Origin: Chara braunii
Taxonomy: Eukaryota; Streptophyta; Charophyceae; Charales; Characeae
DNA length: 22,663 bases
Direction: 5' to 3'
NCBI GenBank assembly: GCA_003427395.1
Contig: BFEA01000711.1
Location: 255,134-277,796 of the forward strand
In this document: positions 9,765 through 17,234 of the stretch, one piece after another
Numbering within the stretch: the first letter of the stretch is position 1
Layout of the letters: every line of letters starts with the position of its first letter
Notes under the pieces: model-generated
What the model was told of the DNA's origin: nothing
Database searches by the model: none
The model's input: only the letters and a program-made list of their open reading frames with translations
Made by a program: the position numbers and the translations under genes

Positions 9765-9776
9765 GCTCCGATACCA
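9765..9776 (-). other. Primer-binding site of minus element, tRNA-Met type
   Basis: On the minus strand it reads TGGTATCGGAGC, one base after the 5' LTR end at 9778. It is the same single-base variant of the plant initiator-Met site as at 487-498. Confidence 0.85.
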
Positions 9777-10216
9777 ATCCAATCAGACTCGCTTTCTTCT
9801 TCACTTCGCATACATGCAAACAGAGGGCAATTCACACTGGCGTCAAGCGCCCACTCAAAGCTCAGGGATATGGAAACCGAGAAAACAGTTCAGATGCAAG
9901 CTCGCCTCAACAGGCTATGGCGCATCAGCGCGTGTACTTCCCAACTCTCGTCACTGTGTCCAACACCATTGTTCGCACGCACTCAACTCCAGATCATCCT
10001 GAATACTCCACACGCAGTCACTGTATCACACACTCGTTCACACACACTAACACTAGCTATGGCGGCTATGGCCGCCGGCTACTACTACTATAGCACACTG
10101 ATTCCTTCTAGCCCACTTCGACCTCGGGCATCTGCAGACCACCTCGCACAAGACGCTTGGGCAGCGCTTCCACATGGTTCACGCAGGAATGAATGAATGG
10201 CTGGGCGCTGCCTCTT

Positions 10217-10224
10217 GATTTATA
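10217..10224 (-). promoter_or_regulatory. TATA box in 5' LTR of minus element
   Basis: The minus strand reads TATAAATC, about 385 bases into the LTR, the expected U3 position. The same octamer is conserved in the other LTR (2305-2312). Transcription would start about 30 bases further on the minus strand. Confidence 0.5.
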
Positions 10225-10439
10225 CTTCTGTAAGTCGTTGGTCTGCCCCTTTTCCAACGGGCCCATGGTGCACACAGTCCCTCATGGTACTTGCTGACTG
10301 TGCAAAGTGAGACTGGGACTGCGTACCGCTGACTAAGCGAAGTTGGACTCACCACTTGCCCACTTGCCTCTGACTGAACGTGAGAAAGTCTCGAAAGGCC
10401 ACTTCCGGACCTTTCGGAAGTTTGTGGACTTGGCCTTTC

Positions 10440-10502
10440 GGGACTGTAGCAGCTACGACCTTGACCTTTCAGGACTGTAGCAGCTACGACCTTGACCTTT
10501 CA
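10440..10502 (-). repeat. Tandem duplication in U3 of minus-element LTR
   Basis: Two adjacent copies of a 31-32-base unit contain GACTGTAGCAGCTACGACC. Each copy also contains the palindromic word GTAGCAGCTAC. The partner LTR carries the same duplication (about 2528-2591) with small changes. Enhancer duplication is a common U3 feature; that role is inferred. Confidence 0.65.
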
Positions 10503-10609
10503 GAATTCTACAGCTACGGCCTCTACACAACTATGACCCCTACTCGACAGACCTACAGCTCGAACCCCTACAACTACACAGACCTACGGAAGACAACAGT
10601 CAACTACCA

Positions 10610-12212
10610 AAACACAGGTCGCGGGTTCAAACACTCAGGGTCAACTCGATACTGTACACGGGTAAGGTAAGGTCTGCGATCGAACTCTGGGACCCGCATC
10701 TGTGACTGCAAAATGGTGAAAACCGTTTCACTTCATTCTTTTTCGAAAATTTTGAAATACATTCGAATTAATCAAATCCCTATTTGATACTTCTTTTTTG
10801 AAATTCGGAAATAATTTTAATTATTTTTTTTTTTGTTTTTGAAAATTTTCTTGAAACACATCATAATCAATTAATTCCTTTTCGCAATTATTTTTTGAAA
10901 TTCCTTTTTTGATATGATTCGGAAGTACTTTTCTTTTTTTGGCTATTCTGAATTCCTCAATTAATTTTGACTAAATTCAATTAATTCACGACTGAGTTAA
11001 TTGCAAGGAAAACGAGCAATAGCGAGATGACAATATACAGATTGCACAATCACATTGAAAGCCAGATCGTATCACAGTGTTCAGGAAGCAGCATTGCACC
11101 AATATGACACCAATGGAGAATCGTAACACTGAAACCAATGTCAATGAGAGCTTGCTCTCACCACCACCAACATATGTATCCAGGCCCTTGTCCCTACTTG
11201 GCGCTCGGCGCCCAGCCTACTCCCTACACAGCTACTACTAGCCTACTAATTGACAATGCAACTGTTGATGTCAGCAGCCAATGAAGTACTTGAAGATGTC
11301 TCCCGTAGCAGACCATCGCCATTACCAGGTATGTGCCCTCACATCATCATCATCATCATCCTTCTCTCTCTCTCCCTCGATATACACCCGCGTCTACCTT
11401 CTGTACACCCGAAGACCACCCCCTGCGCCTCACTGTAGACCAAGCCCACCTAGTTATGGAGGATGGGCTATGGCGCTGCACTCAGCATCGCCCTTTTCTG
11501 CACATGACCGCACGTGCGCGCACCTTGCCTCTCAGCGCCAGCCACAGCCCGCAAGCGTCCGCTCCAGCAGCGCTGCCGCTAGCATGCAATTGCCCGAATC
11601 CCCCTCCAGGCAGCGAGCTCTTTCCTATGGAAAGAACCTGCCTGCCTTCGCAGCCTGGCTGGTCTGGGCCTGGGCCCAGAAGCTTCCGGTAGGCCCCAGG
11701 ATGCTGCGCCTCTCGTGCAGCTACTGGGCCTCAATCGGTTGGGCCTCCCAACTGTCTGTGTATGAGGCTGCGAATCTCGCCCAGGGCCTGCGCTTTCGGA
11801 AAAGCGTAGAAGGCCTGGGAATTTCCTCGCTGCTCGGTCTGTGGTTCCTTCAACCAACTGGCGCAACGAAGCTGCCTCGACCCCAAATACGAAATTGACA
11901 GCTGAGGGCTTCTCGTGATTTTTTAGGCCCACCTTCACTCAGGCGGGCGCAGATGCAACAGGGGCCCCTTAGGCCTGCCGAGGACCCAGATCCTCGCATT
12001 ATCTCTTTATTCGAAATTAATCACCCTTTTTCGAAATTTTAACATCTTCTTCTTGTAAAATTCCTTCAAAATACCTTTCGAATTTCACCAATTATTCTTA
12101 GAAAAATTCAATTCCGAATTAATCTATTCAAAATTAATTCTTGTTTGGTGAATTTTATTTGGAATTACCTTTATTGCTAAATCAATTAATGACATTCTAC
12201 TCTTGTAAATAG
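10610..12212 (+). other. Resumed leader/intron of plus element
   Basis: AT-rich blocks at 10730-10990 and 12000-12210 share TTCGAAA/AATTAATT words with 1380-1865 on the far side of the nested element. Between them, 11000-11990 is mixed sequence with a GC-rich half (11290-11990) that holds perfect short hairpins (11620-11634, 11663-11680, 11781-11818, 11979-11996). A 205-codon open frame at 11281-11898 has no recognisable domain. The block ends in TTGTAAATAG|G at 12203-12213, an acceptor-like sequence 22 bases before the gag ATG. Confidence 0.5.
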
Positions 12213-12233
12213 GAACCCTCCCCCCCACCGGGC

Positions 12234-12680
12234 ATGCCACGCTCAACCCAGAACTCTCAACGTGCAGCTGCCGCCGTCGCCGCTGTTGCCGCCGCCTCCA
12301 CCTCATCTGTTGTTAACTCCTCAGCTGCAACTACCACCACTTCCTCCCCCACCATGGCCCAATCATCCAGCATTGATATGTTCGGCATCCGCTCCGACTC
12401 CGTCGACAGCATCGCCCGCAACTTCGCAGGCGAGCAAACTCCAGCTCCCAATTTTGCTATCGACCTCGCGACTCTTTTCTGCATGATGACATCTCTCCAG
12501 TCATCCATGGACGACATCAAAACATTCGTTTCCACCATCTTTGCTCTCGTTGTCGAGGCAGAAACCCTGACAAGGGTATCTGCCCGGGTTTTTCCATGTC
12601 AGACGTTGTCTGGCATTTTCATTAAAACGGGACTGGATGGGATTGACGTTGCCAAAAGTTTATTCAGACCTACCCTATGA
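12234..12680 (+). pseudogene. Gag N-terminus of plus element, interrupted
   Basis: The ATG follows an acceptor-like AG by 22 bases. The frame (148 residues) starts with a basic tip (MPRSTQNSQR), then an alanine/serine/threonine-rich tract (residues 11-43), then a helical segment (LATLFCMMTSLQSSMDDIKTF) that looks like the start of a Gag coiled coil. From about residue 107 the translation loses Gag character and the frame ends at TGA. Similar helical and Ser/Thr/Pro-rich sequence resumes at 14976, so I infer that about 2.4 kb of foreign DNA splits gag. The assignment rests on position and composition, not on a diagnostic motif. Confidence 0.5.
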
Positions 12681-12828
12681 CCGAGAAGACTACAACTGTT
12701 TAAGTCCAGGTTCGGGCGCTTGTGACGTCTGAAAATAATAGCGGTAGTCGCCGGTGTGACCGGTTGGTTGCGGCTCTTAATAGAGTCGCGCCAACACACG
12801 GTCGTGGGAATGCTAAAACTACACCTAG

Positions 12829-13036
12829 CCTAGCGGCCGCGCGATTCAGAGCCTAAGTAGGCTCAAAAGGGCGGCCGCTCTAGGTATAGGGCCGCGACGC
12901 GGAGAAAGTAGCGGACATTCTTCTTTATTATTTTTGGACCGGGGGCTTTACTTCGCACGAAGGGCCAGTACCGTATCCGCGGCCTAAAAGGCTGGCCGCG
13001 ACACCATTAGATTGAGCCGCCCGATGAATGGGCGGC
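12829..13036 (+). repeat. Cluster of GC-rich stem-loops
   Basis: An outer stem pairs 12829-12840 with 12871-12884 (two-base bulge) and encloses the perfect hairpin 12849-12864. Hairpin 12978-13000 has a 7-bp CGCGGCC/GGCCGCG stem. Hairpin 13016-13036 has a 7-bp GCCGCCC/GGGCGGC stem with a 7-base loop. Confidence 0.7.
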
Positions 13037-13148
13037 GGCGTCAGTGCTGCGGGACCAGGAGGCCGCCGTGCCGACAGCGACACAACTGGCTTTGTGAAAG
13101 GGGGCGACGAGGCGTGCCTATGGCCATGGCTGGGCAGCCTGCCGGGCT

Positions 13149-13358
13149 GCTACCCTTCATATAGAAGGATAGCAGGCTTAGCTTCCGTGAAAGGAGCCAG
13201 CCCAGTAGGTTACCATGTCGAACTCTTACTGTGCAGATACCGGGATCGAAGCCGACAGGCTCTACTGGGCGCAACTCCTTTTGGAGCTGCCTTGCAGCGG
13301 GCGCGGTTGATCTCGACTGCACGATCACGTAGATCGCGCGACCGAGATTGGCCGCGCC
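13149..13358 (+). ncRNA. Structured RNA-like segment abutting U6 fragment
   Basis: Hairpin 13149-13173 has a 10-bp stem with one mismatch. A long-range 9-bp helix pairs 13200-13208 with 13262-13270. Immediately before the U6 sequence, 13300-13315 pairs with 13343-13358 over 16 positions with three G-U pairs, enclosing GATC...GATC. The last paired base is 13358 and U6 similarity starts at 13359. No known RNA family is recognised for this part. Confidence 0.45.
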
Positions 13359-13418
13359 AGATTAGCATGACCCCTGCGCAAGGACGACACGCATAAATCG
13401 GGAAATGGTCCAAATTTT
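13359..13418 (+). pseudogene. U6 snRNA 3' half (5'-truncated)
   Basis: From AGATTAGCATG through CCCCTGCGCAAGG, ACACGCATAAATC and AAATGGTCC to a T run, this follows eukaryotic U6 with about three substitutions in 56 bases. It includes the AGC triad region and the 3' internal stem-loop strands. The 5' stem-loop and the ACAGAGA box are absent, replaced by the hairpin at 13300-13358. Without ACAGAGA it cannot act as a normal U6, so it is a pseudogene or a derived U6-like RNA. The trailing T tract could end Pol III transcription. Confidence 0.85.
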
Positions 13419-13700
13419 ATTTTTTTCTTGTTGTCTATAAAGTGTGACAGTGTATATTTCCATGTTCCAGCGAGAGATTCATTCGATTTTGCTCATCCTA
13501 TAAGGCCCGTTCGTCAAAACGAACGGGCACTATTATAATGAAACGAGGAGGGAGGGGGATCCAAGAAGAAAGAATCTATAAAATTTTAGAAAGAATCAAA
13601 AAAAAAAAATCTAAAAAAAACAAACCAACTTACCTGAAATAAAATGGCTGCCCGTTTTCAACGGGCGCCTGCTGTCACCTTCAGGGACTATGGCCCGAGG
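13419..13700. repeat. Twin GCCCGTT hairpins flanking an A-rich tract
   Basis: Hairpin 13505-13528 has a perfect 10-bp stem (GCCCGTTCGT) with loop CAAA, flanked by TATAA and TTATA. Hairpin 13650-13666 has a perfect 7-bp stem GCCCGTT with a 3-base loop. Between them is a purine-rich, then A-rich tract (13560-13630). Confidence 0.7.
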
Positions 13701-13776
13701 CACATCTCTGTGCGCCATGTGGCGCTGTCAGTTTTCCTTTCCCCCCCCCCTCTTCGTTTTGGTTGGGGAGATGGGT

Positions 13777-13933
13777 GTCGTTGCTGAAGCAACGACCACC
13801 ACTCCAGAGGCTGCACGAGGCAAACAATGCCCCTCTGCTGTTGAAGAAAACAGTCTCTTTAGACTGTGTGGGAGCATGATAGCTCTCACCTCATGGTGGG
13901 ACAAATTTTTGTAGCTGCGAGATCTAAGATCTC
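13777..13933. repeat. Short perfect hairpins
   Basis: Stems are at 13777-13796 (GTCGTTGC with GCAACGAC), 13851-13866 (CAGTCT with AGACTG, loop CTTT) and 13919-13933 (GAGATCT palindrome). No coding sequence is credible around them. From 13950 to 14330 there is a purine-rich, then T-rich stretch with nothing recognised. Confidence 0.7.
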
Positions 13934-14330
13934 ACGGCTCATATCGCACGCGCGGGAGAAGAGGGAAAGTTGAGGGAGTTGGAGAGATAGAGAGAGAAGT
14001 GGGACGATGAGAGAGAGGACCTACTCCTCCCGACCTGCGAGCTGCCTACTTGTTGTCAAGGGGGGAAGAAGAAAAATAAAAGAAAAGAAAAGAAGAAAAA
14101 AGAAAGAAAAAGGAAACGAGAATCGGGATCAGATTTTTTTGGAAATTTGTATTTTTCGGTTTGCGCCAATATGTTTTTGGTGGTGTAAACCAATTTTATC
14201 GGTCTTGAAATTTTTTCTGTAGGTAGCCAGGCACCTAGGCCATGCACGTGAATTTTTTCAGATTTTTTTTATTGGGCTAATATTTTTCTAAGAATCATCA
14301 AAGGCGGGGTATTTTTTGCACCCCGCTCTT

Positions 14331-14405
14331 AGCCTGTCGGGATTTGAACTCGTGAATTCTCACGAGTTGCTTCCGTACCTCTCCCAACTTGACAACTACC
14401 CTCCC
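14331..14405 (-). other. tRNA-like fossil (possible SINE head)
   Basis: On the minus strand GTCAAGTTGGGAGAG (14379-14393) resembles a tRNA D-arm/A box, and GAGTTCAAATCCCG (14338-14351) resembles a T-arm/B box. The spacing is compatible with a class II tRNA having a variable arm. The acceptor strands do not pair, so it is not a working tRNA. A tRNA-derived SINE remnant is the likeliest reading. Confidence 0.4.
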
Positions 14406-14870
14406 CGTTTTCAGGGGAGGGCAGAAGAAATGCAAAGGGGAGGAAAGCAACAGCCACAACCATGAACAAGGCTGAATGCAGTCATTCAGGCCAGAGCTGT
14501 GAACTGGAGGGTCAGTGAGGGGAACTTGGCTGGAAACAGCCATTTTCCCGCTGAACCTGCATTCAGTGTGGGGCTGAGTGCAGGGAAAAGGGAGAAAAAG
14601 AGGGGTGCAATTGAGTACAACTGCCACCCTAAGTGTGTGGCTGAGGTGAGACAGCCTCAGTCCGTTGATCTGGCTCAGCCACTACAAAAGAGGCAGTTGT
14701 CCCCCAACTGCCTCACACTTGCCTCCAACTGCCAGTGTGTGACAACACACTTGCCTCATTGCTGGAGTGCTGGAGAGGAGGCAGGAGTGCTGCCGGCGGA
14801 GCTGGAGGACAGCGAAGGAGCGTGGCGAGGGAGGAGACAACCATAGCCTTGGCTGGAGCACTCTGCTCCA
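14347..14870. repeat. Chain of perfect hairpins
   Basis: Stems, in order: 14347-14368 (9 bp, loop ATTC), 14399-14421 (8 bp CCCTCCCC), 14472-14489 (7 bp), 14528-14541 (5 bp, GAAA loop), 14556-14584 (11 bp, one G-U), 14637-14645 with 14674-14682 (9 bp), 14690-14714 (10 bp GAGGCAGTTG), 14734-14751 (7 bp), 14854-14870 (7 bp). There is about one hairpin per 55 bases. Confidence 0.8.
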
Positions 14871-14975
14871 CCCCTTGGCAGGCTGGTCTCTAGGGGGACT
14901 CTGCGGCAGCGTGGTGAGGAGCGGCAGCGCAGCGTGGCAAGGAGTGACAGGCAGCACGACAACTGGTGAACGTGT

Positions 14976-16335
14976 GTGGACCGATATTTGACCACCATTG
15001 AAAGTCACATCCCGCCATCCAGGTCGTCACCACCACATCCCCCCACCCCCCACCTCGGGTGCCACCTCCCTCCCCCATCCTCCGCCTCCACATCTACACC
15101 AATCGGACTGTCCCCCACGTCCACCGCCCTCTCTGCTAGCACGTCATCGACACCCCCGCCTTCATCCACCACTACCCCCACCTTGGTTACCAAGACGACA
15201 ACCCTTGCCGTCACGCAGTCATCAACCATTCCCTCCTAGTCAAAACCCCTCATGACTTAATCCACTATCACTTCCACCCATACCCAGATCACCCCCACAC
15301 CTCAAGCCCTACTCCCTGTTATGCCAATACCTCCTCCGTCCATACTCCTCCCGACCAATCCCACTACCGACTTCACCCGGGTACCGTCCTCCTCACCGAA
15401 ACTTGATTTCAATACCCTCGCCACCACAACACCCTTAATGGGTAACATTCCCCCATCCTTCCGGTCAACGGATATCCCCCCCTTCACCGACCTTCCCCAT
15501 TAGGACGTCTTCGTCTTTTTCAACAAACTATATGATGCCTTCTCCCTCCACAATGTCCATGTCACACATTGGCTCCCTATTGCCAGCACTGGGCTATAGG
15601 AAGGCGTCGCTCGTTGGTGGTACACTGAACGAGCTAACCGCCAACACGCAAACGAGGAACCCCATTCCTTCCTTCAGTGGGTCAATCTCATCACCTCCAC
15701 ATTCCGACAACAAAAGACGGTCGATGACAACTTTGAGCAACTCCACCGTCTTCGACAGAACGGCCCGACCGACCGCTTTGTCCAATATGTCCGTGCGTTG
15801 AGGCAACACATCCCCCTTGACTACGTCAGCGATTCCACATTCATCTCTCGCTTCAAGTGAGGATGCCGCAAGGACCTAGCCGCCTCCCTCGTCCACGACC
15901 CCCCAATATCCCTCCCCGATCTCCTCAACCATGCCATTCACCTAGACAAATTCCTCACCCCGTACAAGGACGCACTCACATCCGCCCACTCCGTCCACGA
16001 TTCTTTCATAACATCGCCGACAAAACCTCTCTCTCTGCCCCCGACCCCGACGTCACTAGACACCTCATGCGAATGGAAAAGCGAGAACGCTCCAGCCATC
16101 CTAGACACCATATCACTCTCCTCTGACGAACTCTTCGCTAGAACACCCCATCACTCTCCTCTGACGAACTCTCCGCCATTCACCTCATGGAAAAGCAAGA
16201 ACGCTCCAGCCATCCTCCCATGAACACCCACCCAACCCGTCTCACGAAACTCACGCCGGAGGAACGAACCTACCTCCAAGCAAAGGGTGGTTGTTTTCGG
16301 TGCCGATAGTTAGGACATCTACAGACAAACTGTCC
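14976..16335 (+). pseudogene. Gag of plus element, stops and frameshifts
   Basis: The first part (14976-15503) is Ser/Thr/Pro-rich linker. A capsid domain of the retrotransposon-gag type is readable from 15504: DVFVFFNKLYDAFSLHNVH, then EGVARWWYTERAN, FLQWVNLITSTF and FEQLHRLRQNGPTDRFVQYV. In-frame stops lie at 15501, 15596 and 15858. A CCHC zinc knuckle at 16292-16333 (C-F-R-C, H at 16316, final C at 16331) is in another frame and has an internal TAG at 16307. A 60-base segment near 16067-16126 recurs imperfectly at 16150-16215. It would form the particle core if intact. Confidence 0.8.
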
Positions 16336-16337
16336 AA

Positions 16338-17234
16338 ATGTCGGACAGTTCACACGTCAGGCACCCAGGTTTGTGCCCCCCCGACCCGCCGTCTTTGCAT
16401 CCGCCACTGCCGGTCCCTCCTCCTCATGAACACCGTCCCCAAGATCACCATGACCCCGTCCTGGCATTGACGACTAGTCTGTCGGCCATCCCATCGGTGA
16501 CAACCTCCACCCCACCGGTGGCCCATTTGGCATCGACAATACCTCTGCCTCCCCCCTCTCTGGTGTCGCACATCCCAACGGACGACCCCCAGGCGTCGCA
16601 ACCCTCGTCGCCCGACGCCCCCCTCACCGGCACATGTTCCGCAACCCTCCTTCCAAATCCATCCTTTGTCACCTTCTCTGACGTTGTTGAGGAACAAGCC
16701 CGATTCGACCGGCTTGTCCGATTAGGCAATGAACAACGCCGCCTCAACAACATTATCTCCACCGCCAACTCGTCACACTTTCACCTCAAATTCATCACCG
16801 CCACCCTTGGTGCGTCTACGATTAAGTTTCGGGCCCTCCTCGACATTGGAGCCACTGGTAACTTCATCACTGACGCGTGTGTCCGGAAAGCTGGTCTTAC
16901 CTCTACCGGTTATGACTCCCCGATTACGATTCGTTTAGGGGACAAAGACACCGTCGTCGTGGTAGACCGCACGGTTCCCGAGACCACCATGATTGTCGGA
17001 ACCCTTCGCAATCAGGTCTCATTCGATGTCATGCACTTAATGTGCGACATCATTTTGGGAACACAGTCGCTGGAGCACTGCATGCCATACTCGTTCCACC
17101 CCAACTTCATTCGCCTTACCAAAAGACAAACCCGACCAAGCCCCCCCCTCCAACCTCGCCCTCATCTCCATCCTCGACGAGTTCAAGGACGTCTTCCCCT
17201 AGTCCTTACCCGTCGGATTACCTTCGGATCGTAG
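16338..17234 (+). pseudogene. Aspartic protease region of plus element
   Basis: The 298-residue open frame begins with about 110 residues of Pro/Ser/Thr-rich linker. A retropepsin-like domain follows at residues 140-245: FRALLDIGATGNFI carries the catalytic D at 16842-16844, and CDIILGTQSL corresponds to the family's ILG flap motif. The residue after the catalytic aspartate is isoleucine where serine or threonine is usual, which may impair activity. From about 17120 the family sequence continues in the RT frame (LISILDEFKDVFP), so the last 40 residues are out of frame. Confidence 0.75.

Larger units (their letters stand above)
1866..10609 (-). mobile_element. Complete but degenerate Ty3/gypsy element, minus strand, nested
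   Basis: Two direct repeats of 834 and 832 bp (1866-2699 and 9778-10609) bracket gag and pol fragments that all read on the minus strand. The primer site lies at 9765-9776, one base inside the 5' LTR. The order on the minus strand is 5' LTR, PBS, a 1.35-kb leader, gag with coiled coil, RGG-rich nucleocapsid, protease, RT, RNase H, integrase, 3' LTR. The flanks on both sides are AT-rich leader of the plus element. The 5-base flanks (1861-1865 and 10610-10614) do not match, so no target-site duplication survives. LTR identity by eye is about 94-95%. Confidence 0.9.
9778..10609 (-). repeat. 5' LTR of minus element
   Basis: This is a direct repeat of 1866-2699. On the minus strand it begins TGGTAGTTGACTG at 10609 and ends at 9778, where the expected CA is GA. 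It contains a 31-32-bp tandem duplication at 10440-10502 (GACTGTAGCAGCTACGACC core), in the U3 part upstream of the TATA box. It carries GCTATGGC words at 9914, 10056 and 10065. Confidence 0.9.
12560..14970. other. Hairpin-dense non-coding block inside gag
   Basis: About 2.4 kb separates the two gag parts. It contains at least 18 perfect or near-perfect hairpins, the U6 fragment, a tRNA-like fossil and A-rich tracts (13560-13630, 14065-14120). Open frames are short and without domains. The edges are uncertain and no terminal repeats or target duplication were found, so it may be more than one insertion. Confidence 0.55.

Noticed and set aside
1861-10614. Target-site duplication of the minus element
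   Set aside because: The flanking pentamers ACTTC and AACAC differ, so none can be claimed. Nesting rests on the shared AT-rich flanks and on LTR, primer-site and PPT positions of the outer element.
11281-11898. 205-codon open frame in the plus-element leader
   Set aside because: It has a low-complexity start, no recognisable domain and internal hairpins in a GC-rich island. Frame length is explained by composition.
12829-12884. NotI-like GCGGCCGC pair with CTCTAG, resembling a cloning polylinker
   Set aside because: Only about 13 bases match, and the surrounding sequence continues as stem-loop DNA with no vector features.
13985-14125. Purine-rich GA/AAG run as a polypurine tract of another element
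   Set aside because: There is no adjacent LTR start and no pol sequence on either side.
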